Of a stretch of DNA of 64,000 bases, positions 44,552-53,489 are shown one piece after another; position 1 is the first letter of the stretch, and each line of letters opens with the position of its first letter. A program made the position numbers and the translations under genes. This DNA comes from Arthrobacter sp. PsM3 (GTDB lineage Bacteria; Actinomycetota; Actinomycetes; Actinomycetales; Micrococcaceae). Under the pieces are notes generated by a model that made no database searches, was not told the origin of the DNA, and worked only from the letters and a program-made list of their open reading frames with translations. The stretch spans positions 1 through 64,000 of the forward strand of contig NZ_JARUXE010000021.1 in NCBI RefSeq assembly GCF_030433895.1. Direction: 5' to 3'.

Positions 44552-46051
44552 GTGGAGTGGACGGCCTGGTTTGACGCGCCGGAGTACGAGTTCGCCCGGC
44601 AGGTGCTGCAGCGCGGCGTCGCCACGGTCTACTTCGTGGCGTTCCTGTCCTCGCTGAACCAGTTTCCGGCCCTCCTCGGCGAGCGCGGGCTGTTGCCGGT
44701 GCCGGATTTCCTGGCGCGTTCCAGCCGCATGCGCAGGCCCACCCTGTTCAGCTGGCACTACTCTGACCGGCTGCTGCGGGCCGTCTGCTGGGGCGGGTTG
44801 GGGATTTCGGCGACCATCGTTGTCGGTCTGCCGCAGCTGGGCCCGCCGTGGGTTCCCCTGCTGGCGTTCCTGGCGCTGTGGCTGCTGTACATGTCGATCG
44901 TCAACGTGGGGCAGACGTTCTACGGCTTCGGCTGGGAGATGCTGCTGCTGGAGGCTGGCTTCATTGTGGCCTTCCTCGGCTCCGACCAGACTCCCCCGCC
45001 GCGGACCATCCTGATCCTGCTGGCGTGGCTGGTGTTCCGCCTGGAGTTCGGCGCCGGCATGATCAAGATCCGCGGCGGCCGGGAGTGGCGTGACCTGACA
45101 GCCCTGTACTACCACCACGAGACCCAACCGATGCCCGGGCCGCTCAGCCGGCAGGCGCATTTGCTGCCCAAGCTGTGGCACCGGATGGAGGTGCTGGGCA
45201 ACCATTTCGCGCAGCTGGTGGTGCCGTTCTTCCTTTTCGCCCCGCAGCCGCTGGCCAGTGTGGCCGCGGGAATCATCATCTTCACGCAGCTGTGGCTGGT
45301 GGCGAGCGGGAACTTCGCCTGGCTCAACTGGATGGCCATCCTGCTCGCCTTCGCCGCAGTGAGCGATCCGGTGGCGCATGCGCTCATCCCGGCGATCCCG
45401 CTCGACTGGCACGCCGCGGCTCCCGCGGCGGCCGCGGGTGCCGCAGGAGCAGCGGCTGGTGCGGCAACCGGGAGCCAGGCGCCGGTCGCGTGGCTCGTGG
45501 TGGTCCTGCTAGCCACGGTGCTGCTGGTGGTGCTCAGCTACCGGCCAATCGAGAACCTGCTCTCCCACTACCAGCTGATGAACGCCGCCTTCAACCGCTG
45601 GCAGCTGGGGAACACCTACGGCGCGTTTGGCACGGTCACCAAGCAGCGGATCGAAATCGTGGTGGAAGGCACCCTCGCCGCGGAGCCCGACGATACTGCG
45701 GACTGGCGGGAATACGGCTTCCGCGGCAAGCCCGGTGAGGTCCGCCGGATTCCGCGCCAGTGGGCGCCCTACCACCTGCGCCTGGACTGGCTGATGTGGT
45801 TCCTGCCGCTGCGCACCGTGCACGAGCAGTGGTTTTACGCCTTCCTGGCCAAGCTGCTGGAGGCCGACCGCACCACCCTGCGCCTGTTGCGGCATGATCC
45901 GTTCGACGGCGCCCGGCCCCGCTGGGTGCGGGCCAGCAGCTACCTGTACCGTTTCGCCACCCGGGAGGAATTCCGTGCCACCGGCCAGCGCTGGATCCGG
46001 ATGCTGCTGAACGAGTCCATTCCACCCCTGTCCCTGCCGCCTGGGGGCTGA
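44552..46051 (+). CDS. Lipase maturation factor family membrane protein
   Basis: The roughly 499-residue protein has the LMF1/LMF2 pattern: SLNQFPALLGERGLLPVPDF, the conserved QTFYGFGWEMLLLEAGF, LAWLVFRLEFGAGMIKIRGG, WRDLTALYYHHETQPMPGP (like the family stretch that ends in NP-P) and the C-terminal soluble part WRIPRQWAPYHLRLDWLMWF-type (RQWAPYHLRLDWLMWFLPL). About ten membrane helices are visible. In animals LMF1 assists lipase folding in the ER; bacterial members are uncharacterised. The start may be GTG 44552 (GGGG 5 bases upstream), GTG 44543 or ATG 44504. An Ala-rich loop (about 288-310) is inserted before the last helices. Confidence 0.85.
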   Translation: MEWTAWFDAPEYEFARQVLQRGVATVYFVAFLSSLNQFPALLGERGLLPVPDFLARSSRMRRPTLFSWHYSDRLLRAVCWGGLGISATIVVGLPQLGPPWVPLLAFLALWLLYMSIVNVGQTFYGFGWEMLLLEAGFIVAFLGSDQTPPPRTILILLAWLVFRLEFGAGMIKIRGGREWRDLTALYYHHETQPMPGPLSRQAHLLPKLWHRMEVLGNHFAQLVVPFFLFAPQPLASVAAGIIIFTQLWLVASGNFAWLNWMAILLAFAAVSDPVAHALIPAIPLDWHAAAPAAAAGAAGAAAGAATGSQAPVAWLVVVLLATVLLVVLSYRPIENLLSHYQLMNAAFNRWQLGNTYGAFGTVTKQRIEIVVEGTLAAEPDDTADWREYGFRGKPGEVRRIPRQWAPYHLRLDWLMWFLPLRTVHEQWFYAFLAKLLEADRTTLRLLRHDPFDGARPRWVRASSYLYRFATREEFRATGQRWIRMLLNESIPPLSLPPGG

Positions 46052-46154
46052 GACTGCAGGCCCGGCGGCGTCGCACCTGGCCCCGGAACCCGCCGGGCGC
46101 CGCGCCGGCACCCCTGGCCCAGGAACCCGCCCGGCGCCGCGCCGGCACCCCTCT

Positions 46155-46199
46155 GACGCGAATGGCCGGAATGGAGTTTTCCTTCCGGCCATTCGCGTC
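46155..46199. terminator. Bidirectional terminator between LMF and tctA genes
   Basis: GACGCGAATGGCCGGAA (46155-46171) and TTCCGGCCATTCGCGTC (46183-46199) are perfect 17-bp complements with an 11-base loop (TGGAGTTTTCC). It lies between convergent genes, ending 11 bp from the tctA stop. The stem belongs to the same GACGC-AATGGCCG repeat family found near 51.9 kb. Confidence 0.8.
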
Positions 46200-46210
46200 C
46201 GGCGTCCGGC

Positions 46211-47743
46211 CTAGACGGACAGCTCCTCCTTCACGGGCGCGGCCTCCAGCGCGCTCTGGCGGCGGCGAAGCCACCAGGAGCCCACGAAGATCAGTGCCAT
46301 TGAGGCGTACACAACCACCGCGAACGGCGAGGAGAACAGTGCCGTGGGATCGTTCTGCGACAGCTGCAGCGAGCGCCGCAGCTGCACTTCGAACATCGGC
46401 CCAAGGATCATCGCCACGACCATCGGCGCCACGGGATAGCCGTAGCGGCGCATGAAGTAGCCCAGGATTCCGACCACCAGCAGGATGCCGACGTCGGCCG
46501 CGGCAAAGTTCACCGAGAAGGCGCCCAGCGCCGCGAAGACGAGGATGCCTGAGTACAGGTACGGCCGCGGGATCTGCAGGATCTTCACCCACAGGCCGAC
46601 CAGGGGCAGATTGAGCACCAGCAGCATCAGGTTGCCCACGTACAGCGACGCGATCAGGGTCCACACCAGCGCCCCCTGGTTCTCGAAGAGCAGGGGCCCG
46701 GGCTGGATCTGGTAGCGCTGGAACGCGGTGAGCATCATGGCCGCAGTCGCCGTCGTCGGAATTCCGAGCGTCAGCAGCGGGACCAGGACACCGGCCGCCG
46801 CGGCGTTGTTCGCCGCCTCCGGACCGGCCACGCCCTCGATGGCGCCCTTGCCGAACTGTGCTTTGTTCGGGCCCTTGGCCAGTTTCCGCTCCGCGGCGTA
46901 GGACAGGAACGTGGACACGTCCGCGCCGCCCGCCGGCACCGTGCCGATGGGGAATCCGATGAATGTGCCCCGCAGCCACGGCTTCCAGGACCGTTTCCAG
47001 TCCTCCTTGGACAGCCAGGCGTTCTTGCCCTTGCTGACCGGGATGACTTCGACCGGACCGTGCCGCAGCTTCGACGCCACGTACAGGGCCTCACCGAGGG
47101 CGAAGAGGCCGACGGCCACGAGCACCATGTCGATGCCGTCCACCAGTGTGGGGTTGTCGAAGGTGAAACGCTGTTGCGCGGTGCTGTCGTCGATGCCGAT
47201 CATGCCGATGAACAGCCCCAGTGCCAGCGAGGCGAGGCCGCGCAGCACGGAGGCGCCCAGCAGTGCCCCGACGGTGAGGAACGCCACCACCATGAGGGCC
47301 ACGTAGTCCACAGGTCCCAGTCCCACGGCCAGTTCCGCGACGACGGGAGCCAGGAACGTCAGCAGCACCGTCGCGATGGTGCCGGCGACGAACGAGCCGA
47401 TTGCCGCCGTCGCGAGTGCGGCCGCGCCCCGGCCCGCTTTGGCCATCTTGTTGCCCTCGAGCGCGGTGACGATCGAGGACGACTCGCCCGGCGTGTTGAG
47501 CAGGATGGAGGTGGTGGAACCGCCGTACATGCCGCCGTAATAGATGCCGGCAAACACGATCAGGGCGGCCGCGGGATCCAGCGAATAGGTGATCGGCATC
47601 AGCAGCGCGACGGTCATCGCCGGACCGATGCCGGGCAGCACACCGACGGCGGTACCGACGAAAACCCCGCCCAGGGCGTACAGCAGATAGACCGGCTGCA
47701 GCGCCGTCGAGAAGCCTTCGAGGAGCATCGTGAAGCTATCCAT
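46211..47743 (-). CDS. tctA: Tripartite tricarboxylate transporter, large permease TctA
   Basis: TctA is the 12-helix (or so) membrane component of secondary carriers that use an external binding protein to take up citrate or other carboxylates. The 510-residue protein has the two signature loops: [20 protein letters not shown] and its repeat in the C-terminal half around [20 protein letters not shown] (with the PxGxAD motif), plus [23 protein letters not shown]. The start ATG 47743 overlaps the tctB stop by 8 bp. It is the last gene of tctC-tctB-tctA and ends at a bidirectional terminator. Confidence 0.97.
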   Translation of the reverse strand: MDSFTMLLEGFSTALQPVYLLYALGGVFVGTAVGVLPGIGPAMTVALLMPITYSLDPAAALIVFAGIYYGGMYGGSTTSILLNTPGESSSIVTALEGNKMAKAGRGAAALATAAIGSFVAGTIATVLLTFLAPVVAELAVGLGPVDYVALMVVAFLTVGALLGASVLRGLASLALGLFIGMIGIDDSTAQQRFTFDNPTLVDGIDMVLVAVGLFALGEALYVASKLRHGPVEVIPVSKGKNAWLSKEDWKRSWKPWLRGTFIGFPIGTVPAGGADVSTFLSYAAERKLAKGPNKAQFGKGAIEGVAGPEAANNAAAAGVLVPLLTLGIPTTATAAMMLTAFQRYQIQPGPLLFENQGALVWTLIASLYVGNLMLLVLNLPLVGLWVKILQIPRPYLYSGILVFAALGAFSVNFAAADVGILLVVGILGYFMRRYGYPVAPMVVAMILGPMFEVQLRRSLQLSQNDPTALFSSPFAVVVYASMALIFVGSWWLRRRQSALEAAPVKEELSV

Positions 47744-48257
47744 GGAGGAACGGCACCCCCTCAAGCAGGGGACCCGGGGGCAGGGACACGCCCAGCAGCC
47801 CGCCGAAGACGTACTGCAGCACGAGCGCCAGCAGCACGGAAATGATGACCGCCTTCCAGAGCGGCCTGGCCTCGAGGGTCCACGCGGCTCCGCTAAAAAG
47901 CACAGCCGCGGCAACGGGCCAGCCGGCCGGCTCGATCAGGAAGATGTGCAGCACCACGAAGCCGACGAGTTTCGCCAGCGCAAGCCAGTCGGTCTTGGCC
48001 GTGACATCGAGGTCCTCGCTTTCCTCGGCATGGCCCACCTTGCCACGGAAGACCTGGGCGACGATGCCGGTGCCCACGAGGACCAGCATGCTGCACACGA
48101 TGTAGGGGAAGGCCCGCGGGCCGATGCCGGTCTCCGACGGCGGGATCGGGATGGACCCCGCCGCCAGGAGGCCTGCCGCGCCCACGCTCACGAACACCAG
48201 GGCGAAGAGGATCTCCCCCGTGGGCCGCTTGGCGGGCGTGCTTACTTGGACGGACAT
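47736..48257 (-). CDS. tctB: Tripartite tricarboxylate transporter, small permease TctB
   Basis: The 173-residue protein is the small four-helix membrane subunit: [22 protein letters not shown], then the conserved [21 protein letters not shown], and two C-terminal helices ([40 protein letters not shown]) ending [10 protein letters not shown]. The middle loop (about 65-85) is charged. The gene is 2 bp from tctC and overlaps tctA. Confidence 0.95.
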   Translation of the reverse strand: MSVQVSTPAKRPTGEILFALVFVSVGAAGLLAAGSIPIPPSETGIGPRAFPYIVCSMLVLVGTGIVAQVFRGKVGHAEESEDLDVTAKTDWLALAKLVGFVVLHIFLIEPAGWPVAAAVLFSGAAWTLEARPLWKAVIISVLLALVLQYVFGGLLGVSLPPGPLLEGVPFLHG

Positions 48258-48259
48258 TG

Positions 48260-49291
48260 TTACTTGACCAGGCCGATCTCAGTGAGCGTGGTCTTGACCT
48301 TGGCGATGTCCTCGGTCAGGAAGGTCTTGAAGCCGTCGCCGGAGAGGAAGGCGTCGTCCCAGTTGTTCTTGGCCAGGGTGGCCTTCCAGGCCTCGGAGTC
48401 GTGCAGCTTGGTGACGACGTCGGTCAGCTTCGCCTTCTGCGCGTCGTCGATGGAACCCGGCGCCACGACGCCGCGCCAGTTGGTGAGCACAACGTCGATT
48501 CCCTGGTCCTTGAGCGGCTTGACGCCGGGCAGCGCCGGAGCCTCGGACTTGCCGGAGACGGCGAGCGCCCGGACCTTGCCGGCTTTGACCTGTTCGGCGT
48601 ACTCGCCCACACCGGATATGCCGGCCTGGACCTTGTTGCCGAGCAGTGCGGCGATCGATTCGCCGCCGCCGGAATAGCCGATGTAGTTCAGTTTGTCGGA
48701 TTCGACGCCCTGGGATTTCAGGATCTGGCCGGCCAGGATGTGGTCCGCACCGCCTGCTGAACCGCCGGTGATCGCGACGCCCTTGCCGTTGGCCTTGATG
48801 TCATCCACGAGGTCCTGGACGGTCTGGTATTTGGACGACGCCGGGACCACCAGGACCAGCGGCTCTTCGGTCAGGCGCGCAATGGGGGTGGTGTCCTCCA
48901 GCCGGGTCTTGGCGGCATTGGTTTCCACAGCGCCCACCATGACGTAACCCATCACCATGAGCGTGTTGGCGTCCTTTTCGGTGGCCAGCTTGGCCAGTCC
49001 GTTGGTGCCGCCGCCGCCGCCGATGTTACTGACCTGGGCCGAGGTGACGAACTTGTTGGTTTGCAGGTCCTGCTGCATCGCACGGCCGGTCTGGTCCCAG
49101 CCGCCTCCCGGGTTGGCCGGAACAATAATGCTCAGCTTCTTGATCGGATCAGCAGCTGCGCTCTGGCCCGCCGCTGCGCCGCTTGCGCCGCCCGCACACG
49201 CCGACAAGGCGAGAACGACGCCGGCCGCCCCGGCTGCGAGGGCAGCCCTGCGGGTGTAGCTGGGTCGCGTGAAGTTGGAGGGGGAAGTCAT
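48260..49291 (-). CDS. tctC: Tripartite tricarboxylate transporter substrate-binding lipoprotein TctC
   Basis: The 343-residue Bug-family binding protein captures a carboxylate outside the membrane. The signal sequence has an Arg pair (YTRRAALAAGAAGVVLALSACAGG in parts: TRRAALAAGAAG, lipobox LSAC), so it is a lipoprotein possibly exported by Tat. The family core is visible: LSIIVPANPGGGWDQTGRAM, SNIGGGGGTNGLAKLA, and DILAGQ-type ITGGSAGGADHILAGQIL. The ATG follows AAGGAG at 6 bases. It is divergent from the sensor kinase gene, which suggests that kinase controls it. Confidence 0.95.
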   Translation of the reverse strand: MTSPSNFTRPSYTRRAALAAGAAGVVLALSACAGGASGAAAGQSAAADPIKKLSIIVPANPGGGWDQTGRAMQQDLQTNKFVTSAQVSNIGGGGGTNGLAKLATEKDANTLMVMGYVMVGAVETNAAKTRLEDTTPIARLTEEPLVLVVPASSKYQTVQDLVDDIKANGKGVAITGGSAGGADHILAGQILKSQGVESDKLNYIGYSGGGESIAALLGNKVQAGISGVGEYAEQVKAGKVRALAVSGKSEAPALPGVKPLKDQGIDVVLTNWRGVVAPGSIDDAQKAKLTDVVTKLHDSEAWKATLAKNNWDDAFLSGDGFKTFLTEDIAKVKTTLTEIGLVK

Positions 49292-49311
49292 GGTTGCTCC
49301 TTATATGAATG

Positions 49312-49323
49312 TGACGCACGTCA
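49312..49323. promoter_or_regulatory. Small palindrome upstream of tctC, candidate regulator site
   Basis: TGACG-CA-CGTCA lies 20 bp upstream of the tctC ATG, within the 173-bp divergent promoter of tctC and the kinase gene. A dimeric response regulator could bind it. Only one copy is evident, so this is a weak proposal. Confidence 0.3.
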
Positions 49324-49464
49324 TCGGAATCACTTCCCAGAGACTAGGAGCGGCCGGACACGGGGACCAGAATTTGGCCGTAGAGGTAGTAGTGGTCATA
49401 TTGGTCACGGCCCCGGGCCCTGGTTTGGGCCGCGGGGCGGCAGGCGGGATGGGAAACTTGTGAC

Positions 49465-51045
49465 ATGGTTCACAGGATTCCCTTACGCTTCCAGCTGGTC
49501 GCGCTGCAGCTTGGCATTGTGCTGGCTGTGCTGACGGCGGTGGGGGCCGTGACCATCCGGATGCAGGAGCAGCAGCTCAGGGAGGCCTACAAGGGACGGC
49601 TGATCGGAGTGGCCGAGAGCGTGGCCCGGCTGCCGTCGGTGGTCAATGCCTTCGGGACACCGCAACCGGCCCAGACCATCCAGCCCATCGCCGAAGTCAT
49701 CCGGCAGGCCTCCAATGTCACCTACGTCGTGGTGACGGACCGCCACGGGGTCCGCCAGTCCCACCCGAACCCGGCGGAAATCGGCCGGCCAGTCTCCACC
49801 GATCCCTCGGTGCCGCTTTCCGGTGAAATTTACGTCGGAACCCAGACAGGGACCCTGGGCGAATCCTGGCGGGTCAAGGTTCCCATCTTCGACGGCGCCG
49901 GCACCGTGATCGGCTCGGCCTCCGTGGGCGTGCTGGAAAGCACCCTGGCCCAGGACCTCTACGAGGACTTGCCGCAGCTGTTCGGCTGGCTCCTCGGGGC
50001 AGCAGTACTGGGATCACTGGGGGCGATGTACATCTCGAAGCTCGTCTGGCGGCGGATCTACAAGCTGGAACCGGAGGATATCGCGGCCCTGCTCGAGACC
50101 CGCGACGCGATGCTGCACGGCCTCGGCGAGGGGCTCGTCGCCGTCGACGCCGAGGGGAAGGTGGCCCTCGTCAACGACGAAGCCCGCCGGCTGCTGGGCG
50201 TGGACGAGGGGATCACCGGAAAGCCTGCCAGCGAATGCCTGGAACCCGGGATCCGACGCATGCTCGCCGCCGGTACCGCCACAGAGGAGCTGGTGCTGTC
50301 CGGGGAACGGATCCTGCTGGGCAAGGTCAACGCCGCGACGGTGGACGGCCGGGAGGTGGGCAAGGTCCTCATCCTTCGCGACCGTACCGAGCTCCACACG
50401 ATCCTCCGCGACCGGGACGGCGCCTTGGACGTGACGCAGGCACTGCGGGCCCAGGCCCACGAATTCGCGAACAAGCTGCACGTGATTTCAGGTCTCTTGG
50501 AGCTGGGTGAGCAGGGCAAGGCCGTGGAGTACCTGGGCCGAAGCCACACTGACGCCGCCTTTGTGAACCGCCCGCTGGCCGCTGGAATCACCGACCACGA
50601 CGTCCGGGCGCTGCTGATTGCCAAGTCAACGGTCTGTGCCGAGCGCGGCGTGGAGATCCTGGTGAGCCCGGACTCAGCGTGCACCCCGGATGGCACCGGA
50701 GACGTCATCACCGTCCTCGGGAACCTGATCGACAACGCGGTGGACGCCGCCGGCTATGACAGCACCGTCGCCGTGCGGCTTGATGAGGCTCCCGACGGCG
50801 AGCGCACCATCACGGTCGAGGACGACGGGGCTGGTGTCCCTGAGCAGCAACGGGCCGCCGTGTTCGAACCCGGCGTCACCACGAAGCAGGCCAAGGGGAT
50901 CAATAGCCGCGGCTTCGGGCTGGCGCTGGTCCAGCGCGTGGCCCGCCGCCGGGGCGGCGGGGCGTCAGTCTCACCCTCCGCGCTGGGCGGCGCCTGCTTC
51001 ACCGTAGTTCTGAAGACAAAAGAGGCGGAACTTCAAAAACTATGA
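49465..51045 (+). CDS. Sensor histidine kinase, CitA/DcuS type
   Basis: The 526-residue kinase has two membrane helices (about 11-29, LVALQLGIVLAVLTAVGAV; about 172-190, LFGWLLGAAVLGSLGAMYI) flanking an extracytoplasmic PAS/CACHE sensor domain, with WRVKVPIFDGAGTVIGSASVG near its end. A cytosolic PAS (about 205-300: GLGEGLVAVDAEGKVALVND) follows, then the dimerisation helix with His332 in RAQAHEFANKLHVISGLLEL, and an HATPase domain with N box LGNLIDNAVDAA, EDDGAGVPE and SRGFGLALVQRV. Members sense citrate or C4-dicarboxylates. It is divergent from tctCBA and overlaps its response regulator gene. Confidence 0.95.
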   Translation: MVHRIPLRFQLVALQLGIVLAVLTAVGAVTIRMQEQQLREAYKGRLIGVAESVARLPSVVNAFGTPQPAQTIQPIAEVIRQASNVTYVVVTDRHGVRQSHPNPAEIGRPVSTDPSVPLSGEIYVGTQTGTLGESWRVKVPIFDGAGTVIGSASVGVLESTLAQDLYEDLPQLFGWLLGAAVLGSLGAMYISKLVWRRIYKLEPEDIAALLETRDAMLHGLGEGLVAVDAEGKVALVNDEARRLLGVDEGITGKPASECLEPGIRRMLAAGTATEELVLSGERILLGKVNAATVDGREVGKVLILRDRTELHTILRDRDGALDVTQALRAQAHEFANKLHVISGLLELGEQGKAVEYLGRSHTDAAFVNRPLAAGITDHDVRALLIAKSTVCAERGVEILVSPDSACTPDGTGDVITVLGNLIDNAVDAAGYDSTVAVRLDEAPDGERTITVEDDGAGVPEQQRAAVFEPGVTTKQAKGINSRGFGLALVQRVARRRGGGASVSPSALGGACFTVVLKTKEAELQKL

Positions 51046-51764
51046 ACCCCATACGCACCCTCATCATTGACGATGACGTGGCAGTGGCCGGGATCCACCA
51101 CGGGTTCCTGCTGGCCCGCGGCGGCTTCGACGTCGTCAGCCTGGCCCACACCGGGCAGCAGGGCCTCGATCTGGCGGCGGAGCTGCGGCCGGAACTGGTC
51201 CTGCTGGACATCCACCTTCCGGACATGTCCGGCCTGGACGTGCTCCGGAAGCTCCGCGGCCGCCAGCAGGCCCTTGACGTCCTGGTCATCACGGCGTCGA
51301 GGGAGCTGGACACGGTCCGCGGCGCGATGGCAGGCGGAGTGCTGCATTACCTGGTCAAGCCCTTTACGTCCCAGGCCCTGAACGAACGGCTGGACGAGTA
51401 CCTGTTGCTTCGCCGCGAACTCGCCGCGGGCGGGGCGGCCGGAGCGCTGGACCAGGACAGCATTGACCGTCTCGTGGCGCCGTCCCGCCGGGCCGCAGTT
51501 GCCGATCCCGCGGCTGGGTCTCTGGCGGGGCCACCGGCCAGGCTGCCGAAAGGGCTGTCCCGGCCCACGCTGGATGCCGTCATCGAAGCGCTCAAGTCAA
51601 GCCCTGAAGACGTCTCGGCGGCCGGAATGGCGCTTCAGCTCGGACTCTCGCGGGTCAGCGCCCGGCGCTACCTCGAGTATCTGGTCATCCACGGCTTCGC
51701 CAGGCTCACGCCCCGCTACGGTGCCGCAGGCCGGCCGGAGAACCGGTATCTGTGGAAGCGTTGA
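51042..51764 (+). CDS. Response regulator, CitB/DcuR type
   Basis: The 240-residue protein has a receiver domain with the acidic pair in IIDDDVAVAG, phospho-acceptor Asp (about 55) in LVLLDIHLPDMSGLDVL, ITASRELDTVRGAM and Lys (about 105) in YLVKPFTS. The C-terminal output domain (about 180-240) is a winged HTH of the CitB type: AAGMALQLGLSRVSARRYLE then GRPENRYLWKR. A Pro/Ala-rich linker separates them. It starts by ATGA overlap within the kinase stop. The pair very probably activates tctCBA when its carboxylate is present. Confidence 0.94.
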   Translation: MNPIRTLIIDDDVAVAGIHHGFLLARGGFDVVSLAHTGQQGLDLAAELRPELVLLDIHLPDMSGLDVLRKLRGRQQALDVLVITASRELDTVRGAMAGGVLHYLVKPFTSQALNERLDEYLLLRRELAAGGAAGALDQDSIDRLVAPSRRAAVADPAAGSLAGPPARLPKGLSRPTLDAVIEALKSSPEDVSAAGMALQLGLSRVSARRYLEYLVIHGFARLTPRYGAAGRPENRYLWKR

Positions 51765-51842
51765 GCATGTCCAATTTTTCAGGGGCGCACGGAGCATGCC
51801 CATTCGTCGCGGGCGAGCGCCGGGAGGGTCGCTCGCCTTGAG

Positions 51843-52035
51843 GCACCCATCTGACGCAAACGGCCGCTACGGGACCCGCCAAAGCGGCCATTCGTAACGA
51901 ATCGGCGCAGTTCATCCCTTCAGGACGTCCCCATCCGAGGTTAGGGAGCACCCATCTGACGCCAATGGCCGCTACCGCGCACCCATCTGACGCCAACGGC
52001 CGCTATGGGACCCGCCAAAGCGGCCATTCGTGACG
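51843..52035. repeat. Three copies of CACCCATCTGACGC-AAYGGCCGCTA palindromic repeat
   Basis: Full copies run from 51843 to 51902 and 51980 to 52035; a half copy is at 51950-51976. Full copies read CACCCATCTGACGC, then AACGGCCGCTA-GGGACCCGCCAAAGCGGCCATTCGT, so CGGCCGCT pairs with AGCGGCCA/G around a 15-base loop and can act as a hairpin. They fill the gap between the convergent response regulator and CitE-like genes and probably end both transcripts. Confidence 0.85.
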
Positions 52036-52062
52036 GACCGACGTGTTCCAGACCTGCAGAGG

Positions 52063-52896
52063 TTAGTGCCCCGCGCGGCGCAGCGTGGATTCGGCGTGCT
52101 TGAGGATGGGCCCGTCGATCATTTTGCCCTGGTACTGGAAGACGCCCGACCCGGCAGCAGCGGCGGCGGCCAGGAGCTCCCTGGCCGCGGCGACGTCCGA
52201 ATCGGCAGGCGCATACGCCCCACGGACCACAGCCACCTGGTTCGGGTGGATGCAGGCCTTGGAGCCAAAACCTGAGGCGACGGCGTCGCGCGACTCAGCG
52301 GCCAGCCCGTCCAGGTCCGGGATGTTGACGTAGACCGAGTCGATGGCTTCCTTGCCGAAGGCTCCGGCCGCGAGCAGCACCGTGGAGCGCGCGTGCAGCG
52401 CCACCGCACGGTAGGCGCCGTCGTCGGTCCTGCTGGAGGTGCCGCCGAGGGAGGCCAGCAGGTCCTCGGCGCCCCACATCAGCCCGACCACGTTGGGTTC
52501 GGCCGCGATCTCGGCGGCGTTCACGATCCCCAACGCCGTTTCGCAAAGCGCGATCACACTGTAGCCCTCAAGCTCCCGGAGCTGGGCGGCGCTTTCCGCC
52601 TTGGCCAGCATGACGTGCCGGTACGGGGTGTGCTTGAGGCAATGCAGGTCCTTTTCGTGCTCCTCCGTGCCGGCCGGGTTGATCCGGACAATGGTGCGGC
52701 TCGGGTCGAGTTCGGGGACGTCGCCGGTGGCGCCGAGCTGGGCGAGGATCGCACCGCGGGCGCGTTGCTTGTCCGCCGGCGCGACGGCGTCCTCGAGGTC
52801 CACGATCACGGCGTCGGAGCGCTCGGCCGCCTTCTGGTAGCGCTCGGGGCGGTCGGCGGGGCAAAACAGCAGGGCAGGGCCCATCAGGAAGCTCAT
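52063..52896 (-). CDS. HpcH/HpaI-aldolase / CitE-like beta-hydroxyacyl-CoA lyase
   Basis: The 277-residue TIM-barrel protein has CitE-like marks: GPALLFCPADRPERYQKAAE, DAVIVDLEDAV (metal-binding Glu/Asp), RINPAGTEEHEKDL, CETALGIVNAAEI, GLMWGAEDLLASLGG and SKACIHPNQVAVV. In the matching M. tuberculosis locus the counterpart (Rv2498c) has been shown to be a beta-hydroxyacyl-CoA lyase acting on (R)-HMG-CoA and citramalyl-CoA, so here it most likely cleaves (R)-HMG-CoA to acetyl-CoA and acetoacetate at the end of leucine degradation. No citrate lyase alpha or gamma genes are present. The ATG overlaps the MaoC stop by 3 bases (ATGA). Confidence 0.9.
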   Translation of the reverse strand: MSFLMGPALLFCPADRPERYQKAAERSDAVIVDLEDAVAPADKQRARGAILAQLGATGDVPELDPSRTIVRINPAGTEEHEKDLHCLKHTPYRHVMLAKAESAAQLRELEGYSVIALCETALGIVNAAEIAAEPNVVGLMWGAEDLLASLGGTSSRTDDGAYRAVALHARSTVLLAAGAFGKEAIDSVYVNIPDLDGLAAESRDAVASGFGSKACIHPNQVAVVRGAYAPADSDVAAARELLAAAAAAGSGVFQYQGKMIDGPILKHAESTLRRAGH

Positions 52897-53489
52897 GTCT
52901 CTATTCTGTCCTTTTGCGTCCGTTCGTGCCGGACAGTTCTTGACCGCTGCGCAGAGTTTTCCTGCTGCGCGGCGGTGTGTGCTTCCCGTGTCCACATCAG
53001 GCAGCTGCGGGTGGCGAGGGCGACCACCTCGCCGTTTTGGTTTCGGCCGGTGTGTTTCATGGTCACAATCCCCTGCCCGGGCCGGGAGGAGGACAGCCGC
53101 TTCCCGGTCACGACTGTCTCCGTGTACAAGGTGTCGCCGTGGTACATCGGGTGCGGGAAGGACACCTCCGTGAGCCCCAGCTGCGCGATGATGGTGCCCT
53201 GGGTCAACTGGGGAACGGACTGCCCCACCACGGTGGCCAGGGTGAACATGGAGTTCACCAGGCGCTGGCCGAACGGCTGCTCAGCACTCCAGGCGGCATC
53301 AAGGTGCAGCGCCTGGGTGTTCATGGTCATGGTGGTGAAGAGGACGTTGTCAGCCTCGGTGACGGTCCGGCCGGGCCGGTGCGCGTACACCACGTCCTCC
53401 TCGAGCTCGTCGAAGTACATTCCGCGCTGTTCGATGACGCGGGGTCCGCCGACAGGGGGTTCGGTCACATGCTGGGGGTTCGCCGTCAT
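52893..53489 (-). CDS. MaoC-like (R)-enoyl-CoA hydratase
   Basis: The 198-residue hot-dog protein has [40 protein letters not shown] with the conserved Asn/His pair, [35 protein letters not shown] and a C-terminal basic tail. The family hydrates 2-enoyl-CoA thioesters with R stereochemistry. From context (next to a CitE-like lyase, carboxylase and CoA-transferase) it would hydrate 3-methylglutaconyl-CoA to (R)-HMG-CoA. The start ATG overlaps the scoB stop region by 4 bp, and the 3' end overlaps the CitE-like gene. Confidence 0.9.
   Translation of the reverse strand: MTANPQHVTEPPVGGPRVIEQRGMYFDELEEDVVYAHRPGRTVTEADNVLFTTMTMNTQALHLDAAWSAEQPFGQRLVNSMFTLATVVGQSVPQLTQGTIIAQLGLTEVSFPHPMYHGDTLYTETVVTGKRLSSSRPGQGIVTMKHTGRNQNGEVVALATRSCLMWTREAHTAAQQENSAQRSRTVRHERTQKDRIET

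Noticed and set aside
52063..52896. Citrate lyase beta subunit (CitE) of a citrate fermentation operon
   Set aside because: Although a citrate-type transporter and CitA/CitB-type pair lie next door, no citrate lyase alpha, acyl carrier or ligase genes are present, and overlap with MaoC places it in the leucine locus.
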